Source of the DNA: UBA10646 sp003456175
GTDB taxonomy: Bacteria; Bacteroidota; Bacteroidia; Chitinophagales; Chitinophagaceae
NCBI GenBank assembly: GCA_031976225.1
Contig: DALYLQ010000005.1
Coordinates: 1-64,000 of the forward strand
DNA length: 64,000 bases
Direction: 5' to 3'
Positions 26,398 to 35,113 of this stretch are shown piece by piece; position 1 is the stretch's first letter; the number at the start of each line of letters is the position of its first letter. Under the pieces are notes generated by a model. That model ran no database searches. It had not been told where the DNA came from and saw nothing but the letters and a program-made list of their open reading frames with translations. Both the position numbers and the translations under genes were made by a program.

Positions 26398-26550
26398 CAC
26401 TTGTTATTTTACACTCTCAAAATAAAAAACAGTTACGCTGTTCACATAACTGTCATCTTGTTGCTGTGATACAATTCTGCTTGCTTACCGTACCGCGGCA
26501 ATCAAGATGACAACCAAACTAAAACACCCGCTGCTTGGCGGGTGTTTTTT
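26398..26550 (+). ncRNA. Candidate structured RNA between sigma gene and terminator
   Basis: The 212 bp between the sigma factor and the convergent ABC permease contain three hairpins in a row: ACAGTTA/TAACTGT (26429-26435, 26447-26453); a long stem TGTCATCTTG/CAAGATGACA (26451-26460, 26503-26512) extended inward by TTGC/GCAA; and the terminator at 26521. TGACTTTG at 26384-26391 is one base off the -7 consensus. It could be an independent small RNA of ~150 nt or a structured 3' UTR of the sigma mRNA. Confidence 0.35.
26521..26550 (+). terminator. Intrinsic terminator
   Basis: Stem AAAACACCCGC/GCGGGTGTTTT (11 bp, loop TGCTTG) followed by a T-run on the plus strand. A mini-hairpin-like copy (26551-26562) follows directly. 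Confidence 0.88.
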
Positions 26551-26571
26551 ATTTACGTAAGTGTACTAGGC

Positions 26572-27903
26572 TTATACTTTTTTGAAAGCCCATTTCATCA
26601 GTTCTTTCCAGGTTGGTTTTTTGCCGTACATTAAAATACCTACACGGTATATTTTGCCGGCAAGCCAAGTGGTTGCAATAAAGCCACCTATTAGTAAGGC
26701 CATGCTAACAATAAGTTGCCATACCGGAATGCCACCATCGCCAACGCCATGTGCTATACGCCCCATCATTACAATAGGCGATGTAAGTGGGAATAAACTG
26801 CCAAATACGGCAATACCACTGTTGGGGTCGCTTACGGCCTTAGTCATAATAACAATACCGAAAATAATAGGCATGGTAATGGGTAGTAACAAGCTTTGAG
26901 CATCTTGCGGATCTTCGTTCACAGCACTACCAACCGCTGCAAAAAGCGAAGCATACAACAAATAGCCACCCAAAAAGTAGAATACAAATGCACCTAATAC
27001 CAACGGAATATTAATACTGTTTTTAATTTCTGCCAGCTTGCTAATAGCATCGCTACTAGCAGCTACTGAACCACCGGGCATCATGCCTGGGCCGGCTGCT
27101 GCTTGCTGCTGCATTTGTTCGCCCAACTGCGGGAAAAATAACGGCAGCAATAATTGTAGGCCAAACACAAGCACAAACCAAATAATAAATTGTACCAAAC
27201 CAACACTGCCAATGCCAATGATTTTACCCATCATCAACTGAAACGGACGTACACTACTTACTACCACTTCGGCAATACGGTTCACCTTTTCTTCCATAAC
27301 ACCACGCATTACCATAGAACCGTAAATGAATAGAATAAAGTAGATCAAAAAACCAGAGATATAACCAATGATATTGCTGGCAATAGCACCAATATCGCTT
27401 TCTTTTTCGCCTTTAATGGTGCTGTATTCAATAGGCACTTCTTGTTGTAGGCTATCGAGTTGTGTAGTGGTTACGTTCAGCGATGTTTGTAGGCGACTTT
27501 CTTCTAACACGCGGTTCACACGGTTTTCGATGCGTTGCCTGCTGGTAAGGCCAATTTTTTTATCGGATACAATCTGCATTTTTTCGTTAGGTGTATTCAC
27601 CGAAGGCAATATCAAGTAAGCATCGTATTGCTTACTGGTAAGCAGTTGCTTTAATTGCGCTACCGAAGTATCTTTTACAACCGTAAAGCTTACATCTTCA
27701 TCGCTTTTAAGTTGGCCTTTTAAAATGGCAGCCTTATCGCTAATAGCCACTTTTAAGGTATCGTCGCTGCTAACGCTGAAATAAATCATCAACGCATAAA
27801 AGCCGAAAATAATGAGTGGTAATAAAATAGTACTAAGTAAGAAGGTACGCTTCATAACGCGGGTTAAAAATTCGCGTTGTGCTATTAATAGTATTTTGTT
27901 CAT
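26572..27903 (-). CDS. ABC-2 type transporter permease (NatB-like)
   Basis: A 443-residue membrane protein with the ABC-2 (NatB/YhaP) layout: TM1 (~22-45), a large extracytoplasmic domain (~50-175), then five TM helices in the C-terminal half. A characteristic stretch is GYISGFLIYFILFIYGSMVMRGVMEEKVNRIAEVVVSSVRPFQLMMGKI. An unusual Gln/Ala/Gly/Met-rich insert (EQMQQQAAAGPGMMPGGS) lies in an extracytoplasmic loop. It forms an exporter with the ATPase encoded 37 bp upstream on the same strand; the substrate (Na+, drug or peptide) cannot be told from the sequence. It converges on the sigma factor region. Confidence 0.88.
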   Translation of the reverse strand: MNKILLIAQREFLTRVMKRTFLLSTILLPLIIFGFYALMIYFSVSSDDTLKVAISDKAAILKGQLKSDEDVSFTVVKDTSVAQLKQLLTSKQYDAYLILPSVNTPNEKMQIVSDKKIGLTSRQRIENRVNRVLEESRLQTSLNVTTTQLDSLQQEVPIEYSTIKGEKESDIGAIASNIIGYISGFLIYFILFIYGSMVMRGVMEEKVNRIAEVVVSSVRPFQLMMGKIIGIGSVGLVQFIIWFVLVFGLQLLLPLFFPQLGEQMQQQAAAGPGMMPGGSVAASSDAISKLAEIKNSINIPLVLGAFVFYFLGGYLLYASLFAAVGSAVNEDPQDAQSLLLPITMPIIFGIVIMTKAVSDPNSGIAVFGSLFPLTSPIVMMGRIAHGVGDGGIPVWQLIVSMALLIGGFIATTWLAGKIYRVGILMYGKKPTWKELMKWAFKKV

Positions 27904-27940
27904 AACAAAGTGTAGTTAATGTGGAGGAGGTAATACAACC

Positions 27941-28879
27941 TTAAGCTTGTTCAAAACTTCTCGAAATGCTATGGGTATCTTTCACCAAACGAATGAAAAT
28001 ATCGTTTAGCGATGGCAGCACTTCTGAAAAACCAGTAATGGTTAAACCTTTTTGCATAAAGTACTGCAATAGCTCGTTATTGCTAGTGCCAGCATCTTTT
28101 TGCAACGTAAGGCTGCCCGTGCCGCTCGATTTTACTTGAAACAAGTACGTTGCCAACATTTCGGGTAGTAATTGCCCTTCGTAGTTCAGTTTAAAAATAT
28201 TTTCTTTAAAATCGGTACGTACTTGTTGTACGGTACCATCTAAAATTTTCTTACCTAGGTTCACCAATACAATTTGGTGGCATATTTCCTCAACTTGTTC
28301 CATACGGTGGGTACTGAAAATAATAGTACTACCACCTTTGGCCAGTTCAAAAATTTGATCTTTAATCAGGTTCGCATTCACCGGGTCGAGGCCGCTAAAA
28401 GGCTCATCTAATATTACCAGTTGCGGGTTGTGCATTACGGTAGTTACAAACTGTAGCTTTTGGCTCATACCCTTACTGAGGTCTTCTACCTTTTTATTCC
28501 ACCAAGTAGCCATATCTAGTTTTTCGAACCAATACTTTACCCGTTGGGTAGCTTCGGCCTTCGATAAGCCACGCAATTGCGCCAGGTACAATACCTGTTC
28601 GCCAATTTTCATTTTTTTATACAAGCCACGCTCTTCGGGCATGTAGCCAATTTGGCGAATATGTTCCATGGCATTGAACGGCTGCCCATTAAAAAGCACC
28701 TGCCCTTCATCGGGGTAGAAAATACCCGTAATCATGCGGAGTAGGGTGGTTTTGCCGGCACCGTTAGGGCCTAGCAAACCAAAAATGCTGCCTTGTTCAA
28801 TGGAAAAACTAATGTCGTCGACCGCTTTGTGCGTTTGGTAATACTTTTTCAAGCCTTGCAGTTCCAAAATGGTACTCAT
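27941..28879 (-). CDS. ABC transporter ATP-binding protein (NatA-like)
   Basis: A 312-residue ATPase: Walker A LLGPNGAGKTTLLRMITG, Q-loop GYMPEERGLYKKMKIGEQ, signature LSKGMSQKLQFVTTVMHNPQ, Walker B LVILDEPFSGLDPVN and H-loop IIFSTHRMEQVEEI. The signature is LSKGM rather than LSGGQ, as usual for the NatA/YhaQ group. The C-terminal ~80 residues are the extra domain found in this subfamily. It pairs with the ABC-2 permease gene 37 bp downstream. The 262 bp upstream to the secreted-protein gene hold no gene; only a mini-hairpin copy (29006-29017) and a promoter for the rightward gene are seen. Confidence 0.93.
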   Translation of the reverse strand: MSTILELQGLKKYYQTHKAVDDISFSIEQGSIFGLLGPNGAGKTTLLRMITGIFYPDEGQVLFNGQPFNAMEHIRQIGYMPEERGLYKKMKIGEQVLYLAQLRGLSKAEATQRVKYWFEKLDMATWWNKKVEDLSKGMSQKLQFVTTVMHNPQLVILDEPFSGLDPVNANLIKDQIFELAKGGSTIIFSTHRMEQVEEICHQIVLVNLGKKILDGTVQQVRTDFKENIFKLNYEGQLLPEMLATYLFQVKSSGTGSLTLQKDAGTSNNELLQYFMQKGLTITGFSEVLPSLNDIFIRLVKDTHSISRSFEQA

Positions 28880-29119
28880 GGTAAGGTGTGTTTAGTGCGA
28901 TGCGATAAAATTATACGATAAGTAGCCGTTGCCGGCAAATGATTACGCACAATAGTAGCCATTTGTATGAACGGAGTAAATTAAAGATGAGGGGTGGGTA
29001 GCTACCCTTACGGTAAAATAAGAACGCACTTGCTTAAAAACCCTTCAAGATTTCCTTAAACAGCAGGCTTGGTGACAATTCGTTAATATCAGACACGCTT
29101 TTGCAATAAGTTGCCTGCC

Positions 29120-29128
29120 TACCTTTGC
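29120..29128 (+). promoter_or_regulatory. Putative promoter of the T9SS-secreted protein gene
   Basis: TACCTTTGC fits the Bacteroidota -7 element exactly, with TTTG (29100-29103) 16 bases upstream as a possible -33 element. The start codon candidates lie 13-25 bases downstream. Confidence 0.6.
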
Positions 29129-29153
29129 CAAGTTAAAATAATTGCTTATGCAG

Positions 29154-32100
29154 ATGAAGTGTACACTTCAAGCTATCGTTCGTAGCTGTTTAATAGTGCT
29201 ATTAGGGTGCAGTGTTGGTGTGAGTTGGGGGCAGACGAACCCAACGCCACACAACTTAGCAACAAGTAACTTCTCCTTTACTGGTTTTACTTTAAATACT
29301 TCAACAACCTATCCAACCTCTATGCAAGGTTGGACAACAGGAACTAATAATCTTGTCGGTATCACTACTGCGGCCCCTGGAGCGGATCAGTCGCTAGTTG
29401 CTTCAGGGACTGCTAGCACTTCTGGACTCTCAAATTTGGGAGCAAATGGCTTTAACTTTCTTGTAACTGGCTCAAGTCCAAATAGACAAGTCGGTGCTGT
29501 TTGTTTAGCATTGAATACCAGCGGGAGGGCAAACATTAAAGTTAGTTGGTTAGCAGATGATCAAACATCGGGAGCAACTCGTGAAATGAATATAACGCTC
29601 CAATACAGATTGGGTACAACTGGAACATTTACAACAGTTGCAAGTTCAACTTATACAACTAGTAATAGTTCAGATAAGGCATCACAATCTTTTTCTAATG
29701 TTAGTCTTCCGGCAGAGTGTGAAAATCAATCAGTTGTTCAATTAAGATGGATTACTTATGAGTCGGCTTCACAAGCAAATGGTAGGGATGCCATCAGATT
29801 AGACGAAATTGAAGTTACTTCAGAGGTTTCAACAACTCCCACCATTACCACAGGTACCATTACCGGTAGCCCATTCTGTGCTACAAGCACAGGCACAGCT
29901 ATTTCAGTGCCATTCACTACTACGGGTACATTTAACGATGTATTCACCGCACAACTTTCAGATGCCACGGGCAGTTTCAGCGGTACAGTAATTGATTTAG
30001 GTACAAGCTTAACCAGCCCTATTACAGCTACTATTTTAAGTGGCGATCTGTCAACACCAAGTGGCTCCGCCTATCGTATTCGAGTAGTTAATTATGATCC
30101 TTTGACCATTGGTAGCAATAACGGAACCAATATCACCATCAATACACCGCCCACCATTGCTACACAACCTTCTAACAGTTCAGTTTGTGCTAACCAACAA
30201 ACTAGTTTTACGGTTAGTGTTGCTGGAACTGTAACCTATCAATGGCAGGCAAGTGCCAATGGTACCGATGGTTGGGCCAATGTTACGAACAATACACCTA
30301 CCGGAGCAACATACAGTGGCGGTACTAGTGCCACGTTAACCGTAACAAGCCCTACGGGTTATTACTATCGTGTGAACGTAATTAATGGTGCTTGTACTAC
30401 CACATCTGCCGTAAGGCAATTAACTATTAGCGGTACCGCACCTACGTTCAGTACCAACCCCAGCAACACTGCTGGTACAACGGGTAGTAGTGGTAGTTTT
30501 AATTTTACGGCTGCTGCAAGTGGTTCGCCTACGTACCAATGGCAATACAGTGCTAACGGTAGCAGTGGTTGGGCCAACGTTACCGATGCCACCCCAACCA
30601 ATGTAACTTATGCCAATGGTACTACTAGCACCCTTACGGTAAATACCAATGCAGCTACTGCTGCGGGTACCTTGTATTATCGTGTAAATGCTACAGAAAA
30701 CGGCTGTACGGGTACGAGTACTACTGCTACCTTAACCTTAAGTGTACCAGATTTTGTGAGCATCAGTGCTTTGAATACAGCATACACTCAAAATTTTGAT
30801 GCACTAGGTACAAGTGCTGGTTCAATTAGTAGTGGAACAACAAATAACTTGGCTGGACTTTTTTTGATTGCGGTAAGCACCAGTTCTACCAACTATTCCG
30901 CAGGTGATGGCAGTTCTAATTCTGGTGCTGCATATTCATTTGGAACTACCGGCAATAGTGATAGGGCAATGGGTTCTTTACCTTCCGGCACTCCGGGAAC
31001 TATTCATTATGGTTTAAAATTCCGCAATAATTCTGGACAGTCTATCAATTATTTGTATGACGAGAACAACGGTGAACAATGGCGTAATGGTGGTAGTAAC
31101 AGTGCCAATACTTTAAGTTTTGGTTACCGCAAAGGAACTGGAATTACTAACTTAACAAGTGGTACTTATCAAACCATTTCAGGACTGAACTTCACAGCTC
31201 CAATTGTTTCGAGTACAGCAGCAGCCTTAAACGGAAATCTAGCAGCAAATAGTAGACTAATCGCAGGTATTGTTGATTTGTCTGCAAGTCCGTTGCTTAA
31301 TGGTGAGGAAATTATGTTGCGATTTTCTGATGTGGACGATTCAGGAAGTGATGATGGATTATCTGTAGATGACTTCAAGTTAATTGCACTACCTAGCAGT
31401 ACTTATACCATTCCATTAACAAGTTATGATAACCTCTATATAGATGGTAGTGCATTTACAGCGGTTGTAGATGCTAACACTACTATTAATAGAAGTTTAT
31501 TAATCAATAATGGTACACTACAAGTTAATGCAGGTAAGCAGCTTATTACAGCTAGTACCAGTAGCTGGAATTTCAACGGTAAGACTGTGATATTCAAGTC
31601 TAATTCAACTGATGGTTATGCTAGCTTGATAAACACTGCTGGAGGTACAATTACAGGTGCTTCAAGCGTTACCGTAGAGCGTTTTATTCCATCAAAATCG
31701 GCTCGTAAAAACATATTTTTAGCATCGCCGGTGGTAGGTAGTATTGCCAATGGCTGGCAGCAACAAATACATGTTACTGGTACTGGTACAGGCGGTGATC
31801 TTTGTGCTGATGGTAGTACTAAAAACAGTAATGGTTTTGATAGAACACAAACCAATAGCCCTAGTATTTTCACGTACGATGCTACTACTGCTAGCCCTAC
31901 AAGCCGTTGGGTAAGTATACCTAATACTACAAGCAACAATACACCGGGTATAGGTTATCGTGCAGTGGTACGTGGCCCACGTAGTGCTGGCTGCGGTTTG
32001 TTAGATGGTACTATTAGTGCACAAGATGCGGTAACACTTGCTGCAGTTGGTACATTAAATACGGGTAATACCAGTGTAACTGTACCCGCTAGTACGGTTG

Positions 32101-33425
32101 GTAATGGGTTTTTCTTAGTGGGTAACCCTTATGCTGCCACTATAGATTTTAGTGCGGCAAGTTTTGCAACTATGCGTTCTAGCAACAACATCAATGGCTC
32201 TTATTGGATTTATGATCCTAACAATACAGCAACAATATCGGGTACTATTTATTCGGCTTTTAATGCCGGCAGCTTTACTGGTGCACCTACTACATTAACT
32301 AATGGCAATAGAATTGCTAGTGGACAGGCGTTCTTTATGCAGCGTACAAGCGGTACAGCTACTGCGGTGAGCAACTTCTTCCAAGCGAGTTATATCATTA
32401 CCGATCAGCAAGCTGGCTTGTTTAGAACACAAAACAATATACCAGCGTGGACGGGCTTTGTACGCATACGCTACGAGCAAACTAATAATACGTACATTGG
32501 CGATGCCATTGTTCGTTATACTGCACCGGGTAGCGATGTATCTAATACACAAGCAACTACTTTCGATGCTATGAGTTTAAATACAGGTAGCAACGTTGTA
32601 AATACATGGAAGGGTAGTAACCGTTACAGTATTCAAACACGTCCCGACGATTTTGTTGCAGCCGATACTGTGGCATTAGAAGTTACTGCTAGCAATACAG
32701 GTGTTTATCAACTTCGTTTCAGTGAGTTTGAAAATACTGCGAACGATATCTTCTTGCTCGATGCACTCACGAATACCGTGCATAATGTAAAGCAACAGCC
32801 ATTGTATCCATTTACCGTAAGTGCCGATCCTGCTTCGCAGGGTAGTAGCAGGTTTAAGTTGGTATTTAGAACCAATGCTACCTTACCTGTTAACTTCAGT
32901 AGTATTGCAGCCAAGCGTACCGATGATGCTACGGCACAAATTCAGTGGACTGTACCAAGCGATGTTGCTATTCACCAATACACGATTGAACGTAGCAACG
33001 ATGGTAAGCGTTTCGAAGCTATTGGTAGCATAGCTAGTAAGCAACAACAGCAACCTGCAACCTATCAATTTACCGATGCCAAAGCAACGCAAAGTATGCT
33101 ATACTACCGTGTGAAAGCTATTGCTGCCAATGGTGCATTCCGTTATAGTGCAGTAGCGAAATTAAATGGTAAGGCGAGCAATGTAGCGGTGCAGGTATAT
33201 CCTAACCCTGTAACCGATGTGGTAAATGTGGTATTACCAAGTGTTGCGAAAGCTACGAGCTACCGTATTGTAGATGCTACCGGCAAGGTGGTTGCTACCC
33301 AACAAGTACAAGCATTACCGGGTAGTACTTTAACTATTAATGCTGCTACACTTGCCAAAGGTGCTTATTACCTTACCATTGTATTGGCTAACGGCGATAC
33401 AGCAGCTACCAACTTTGTTAAATAA
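29154..33425 (+). CDS. Large secreted Ig-like repeat protein with T9SS C-terminal sorting domain
   Basis: About 1423 residues from ATG 29154 (signal peptide MKCTLQAIVRSCLIVLLGCSVGVSWGQ); ATGs at 29142 and 29148 are also possible. The chain is Thr/Ser/Asn/Gly-rich. It contains at least two tandem Ig/PKD-like modules (TYQWQASANGTDGWANVTN and TYQWQYSANGSSGWANVTD), a middle beta-rich domain, a region of SASPVVGSIANGW type, a fibronectin-like stretch (QYTIERSNDGKRFEAIG) and, at the end, a type A sorting domain (VQVYPNPVTDVVNVVLP...GAYYLTIVLANGDTAATNFVK). The protein should cross the outer membrane by the type IX system and be released or anchored to the surface, as an adhesin or matrix protein. 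Mini-hairpin copies lie at 30632 and 32809. Confidence 0.88.
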   Translation: MKCTLQAIVRSCLIVLLGCSVGVSWGQTNPTPHNLATSNFSFTGFTLNTSTTYPTSMQGWTTGTNNLVGITTAAPGADQSLVASGTASTSGLSNLGANGFNFLVTGSSPNRQVGAVCLALNTSGRANIKVSWLADDQTSGATREMNITLQYRLGTTGTFTTVASSTYTTSNSSDKASQSFSNVSLPAECENQSVVQLRWITYESASQANGRDAIRLDEIEVTSEVSTTPTITTGTITGSPFCATSTGTAISVPFTTTGTFNDVFTAQLSDATGSFSGTVIDLGTSLTSPITATILSGDLSTPSGSAYRIRVVNYDPLTIGSNNGTNITINTPPTIATQPSNSSVCANQQTSFTVSVAGTVTYQWQASANGTDGWANVTNNTPTGATYSGGTSATLTVTSPTGYYYRVNVINGACTTTSAVRQLTISGTAPTFSTNPSNTAGTTGSSGSFNFTAAASGSPTYQWQYSANGSSGWANVTDATPTNVTYANGTTSTLTVNTNAATAAGTLYYRVNATENGCTGTSTTATLTLSVPDFVSISALNTAYTQNFDALGTSAGSISSGTTNNLAGLFLIAVSTSSTNYSAGDGSSNSGAAYSFGTTGNSDRAMGSLPSGTPGTIHYGLKFRNNSGQSINYLYDENNGEQWRNGGSNSANTLSFGYRKGTGITNLTSGTYQTISGLNFTAPIVSSTAAALNGNLAANSRLIAGIVDLSASPLLNGEEIMLRFSDVDDSGSDDGLSVDDFKLIALPSSTYTIPLTSYDNLYIDGSAFTAVVDANTTINRSLLINNGTLQVNAGKQLITASTSSWNFNGKTVIFKSNSTDGYASLINTAGGTITGASSVTVERFIPSKSARKNIFLASPVVGSIANGWQQQIHVTGTGTGGDLCADGSTKNSNGFDRTQTNSPSIFTYDATTASPTSRWVSIPNTTSNNTPGIGYRAVVRGPRSAGCGLLDGTISAQDAVTLAAVGTLNTGNTSVTVPASTVGNGFFLVGNPYAATIDFSAASFATMRSSNNINGSYWIYDPNNTATISGTIYSAFNAGSFTGAPTTLTNGNRIASGQAFFMQRTSGTATAVSNFFQASYIITDQQAGLFRTQNNIPAWTGFVRIRYEQTNNTYIGDAIVRYTAPGSDVSNTQATTFDAMSLNTGSNVVNTWKGSNRYSIQTRPDDFVAADTVALEVTASNTGVYQLRFSEFENTANDIFLLDALTNTVHNVKQQPLYPFTVSADPASQGSSRFKLVFRTNATLPVNFSSIAAKRTDDATAQIQWTVPSDVAIHQYTIERSNDGKRFEAIGSIASKQQQQPATYQFTDAKATQSMLYYRVKAIAANGAFRYSAVAKLNGKASNVAVQVYPNPVTDVVNVVLPSVAKATSYRIVDATGKVVATQQVQALPGSTLTINAATLAKGAYYLTIVLANGDTAATNFVK

Positions 33426-33438
33426 AATGCGATTATTT

Positions 33439-33478
33439 TGCGTTAGGTGTGTATTTTTAACACATCTAACGCATCTTT
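33439..33478 (+). terminator. Terminator-like hairpin after the T9SS gene
   Basis: Stem TGCGTTAGGTGTG/CACATCTAACGCA (13 bp with one G-T wobble), loop of nine bases, short T-containing tail. It lies 13 bp after the stop codon. Confidence 0.7.
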
Positions 33479-33508
33479 GTAAAGCCATTGAAAATAAATA
33501 GCACTCCC

Positions 33509-33700
33509 ATGAAAAAGTTTTTATGCTTGTTAGTAGTAGCGATATCTGTAACAACTATAGCAGTGGCCCAGCCCGACGGTTTCGAAGAGGTAACTGCTTC
33601 ACAAGATGTTCCTTTAGACGGTGGTGTATCGTTGTTATTAGCAGGTACTGCTGCCTATGGCATCAAGCGTATGCGTAACAAGCAGCAGCGCAAAAAATAG
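33509..33700 (+). CDS. Small exported protein with PID-CTERM-like sorting tail
   Basis: From ATG 33509 the protein has 63 residues: a signal peptide (MKKFLCLLVVAISVTTIAVAQ), a short polar stretch (PDGFEEVTASQD), then VPLDGGVSLLLAGTAAYG and a basic tail (IKRMRNKQQRKK). The motif P-L-D-G-G, a hydrophobic helix and Arg/Lys-rich end make a tripartite C-terminal sorting signal. It resembles the short Bacteroidota proteins I recall being called PID-CTERM; that identification is from memory. The gene lies between two hairpins, after the T9SS protein, and could be its own transcript. The upstream ATG at 33488 would put seven polar residues before the signal peptide. Confidence 0.65.
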   Translation: MKKFLCLLVVAISVTTIAVAQPDGFEEVTASQDVPLDGGVSLLLAGTAAYGIKRMRNKQQRKK

Positions 33701-33736
33701 TAACTAAAGGAGGTTATACCTCTTTATAAGCATATT

Positions 33737-33775
33737 ACCTGTATCGTTTGTGTAACAAACGGTACAGGTTTTTTT
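33737..33775 (+). terminator. Intrinsic terminator
   Basis: Stem ACCTGTATCGTTTG/CAAACGGTACAGGT (14 bp, one wobble), loop TGTAA, followed by seven T. Confidence 0.9.
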
Positions 33776-34099
33776 ATGATGTTTCTACACACTTACGTGT
33801 ACATGTTTGATAAGTTACAACCTTATCCGAATCGGGTTTCAAATACCTTACAGTGTAACATGCAGTACAAAGGTGTTGTATGTTTACAGAGTCCTAGTGA
33901 AAAGCTTCATCCAATAAGCACACTACCAATATCCTACATCAGAAAAATCGTGCATGCCTTATTCGGCATAGCTGTACAGCCGTTGGTTATTATTCGGCTT
34001 CATTTTTCCAAACAGTAGTACTTGGTAGTTACAAAACAAAGGGTTTGTTGATGTTTGTTTTCATTAGTACAACATACTATCCAACATCCAAATCCGTTT
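33776..34099. other. Stretch without a convincing gene
   Basis: About 320 bp after the terminator. A frame of 80 codons opens at 33776 but its product is Cys/His/Gln/Tyr-mixed without family or hydrophobic pattern and starts inside the terminator tail, so I do not call it. No other element is seen. Confidence 0.5.
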
Positions 34100-34327
34100 A
34101 TGAAACAGTTATTTTTAACCCTACCAAAAACAGTAAGCTGGCCGCTACAAAAGTTAACCGTTACAACTGCAAAGCAGCCAACAACAATGCTTAGTACCCA
34201 TGAACTGTACGAGGCAAAGTTTGAAAAAGAAATAATGGCGCAAGTGAACATGCTTGCCTTACAAGGGGCAACCATTGTTTGTGTACTACTTACCATGGTA
34301 GGCGCTGTTGTTACCATGTTATTATAA
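34100..34327 (+). CDS. Small hypothetical membrane protein
   Basis: From ATG 34100 the frame encodes 75 residues: a polar, basic N-terminal half (MKQLFLTLPKTVSWPLQKL...), a charged helix (HELYEAKFEKEIMAQVNML) and a C-terminal hydrophobic helix (ATIVCVLLTMVGAVVTMLL). A tail-anchored protein is possible. I recognise no family. There is no strong start signal, and the frame is open upstream to 34055. It could also be a chance frame; the helix-plus-TM pattern is the main support. Confidence 0.4.
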   Translation: MKQLFLTLPKTVSWPLQKLTVTTAKQPTTMLSTHELYEAKFEKEIMAQVNMLALQGATIVCVLLTMVGAVVTMLL

Positions 34328-34567
34328 ATAACAGTACTAGGTATAACTTGAAATAAAGGCTCATAAAGTTATATGTAACTGTTGCGAACGACCTTGAAAA
34401 ATTTTGTGCGACTACACAAACCGTAACCTACGAAACACCGTAACTGTAGTTATAAATGCAACACTAACATAGCATGTTGATTGCTGAGGGATACAGCTAA
34501 AAACATATATGTTAAATACTGTTGGAATGGTAACTACATTGAAAAACCATATAAAATCCAATATTGT
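34328..34567. other. Gene-free stretch between two small membrane-protein genes
   Basis: 240 bp without a frame or clear hairpin. It probably contains the promoter of the next small gene. No mini-hairpin copy is present. Confidence 0.5.
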
Positions 34568-34873
34568 ATGAAGCCGTCAATTCGCTTGATTGTACTGCTC
34601 ATTGTGGGCATGTTCTTATGCGCCAGAACTGGTGTATTTGGTAAAGAACAAACAAAAAGCTTTACAGAAAATGTAGAAGCTAGTTACGAAGAAATGCAGC
34701 CTGGCTTGCATATTACACCCGAAGTAGCATTAGCTATTATTGTAGTAATTGGTATAGCCGCTAGCTTTTTATTCATGGGGCGTTTGAAAGATGAAGATGA
34801 AGACGATTTGTGGACTGCACAGCGCCGCAAACGTGTAACACCCATGCGTAAATCTCACATAGCAATGAAGTAG
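34568..34873 (+). CDS. Small hypothetical membrane protein with acidic linker
   Basis: From ATG 34568 the protein has 101 residues: an N-terminal hydrophobic helix or signal peptide (MKPSIRLIVLLIVGMFLC), a polar stretch (KEQTKSFTENVEASYEEMQPG), a TM helix (VALAIIVVIGIAASFLFM) and a charged tail (GRLKDEDEDDLWTAQRRKRVTPMRKSH). The acidic-then-basic tail is probably cytoplasmic. The frame is open upstream to 34481, but the residues there are not signal-like. No family is recognised. It stands alone between gene-poor stretches; a terminator follows about 110 bp downstream. Confidence 0.55.
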   Translation: MKPSIRLIVLLIVGMFLCARTGVFGKEQTKSFTENVEASYEEMQPGLHITPEVALAIIVVIGIAASFLFMGRLKDEDEDDLWTAQRRKRVTPMRKSHIAMK

Positions 34874-34982
34874 CATATATGCACTAAAGCATTAGCTTTA
34901 CAATGAGCTGTACTACAAGCCATATAGCACATACAACATCATCATATTTTCATACAACTCAGTTTTAGGAAGAAGGAAGATT

Positions 34983-35016
34983 AAAAGCGGTAGCTATTCT
35001 TAGCAAGCCGCTTTTT
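34983..35016 (+). terminator. Intrinsic terminator followed by a mini-hairpin copy
   Basis: AAAAGCGG/CCGCTTTT stem with inner TAGC/partial pairing, followed by five T on the plus strand. The mini-hairpin CATTTACCGTAAGG with the full 5-bp stem (TTACC/GGTAA) starts at 35017, right after the T-run. Confidence 0.75.
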
Positions 35017-35113
35017 CATTTACCGTAAGGTAATTACCTCAACACTTAAAGCATTTATCGATTTCTATACCATTACAAAGCAGTTGCAAGTATATTGAGG
35101 CAAACTTGTGAAT

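Noticed and set aside
33706..33726. AAAGGAGG sequence resembling a strong ribosome-binding site
   Set aside because: It follows a stop codon, no start codon is in range, and it is half of a small hairpin; Shine-Dalgarno use is weak in this phylum.
33776..34018. 80-codon frame after the terminator of the small exported protein
   Set aside because: It begins within the terminator tail, has no hydrophobic or family pattern and no start signal.
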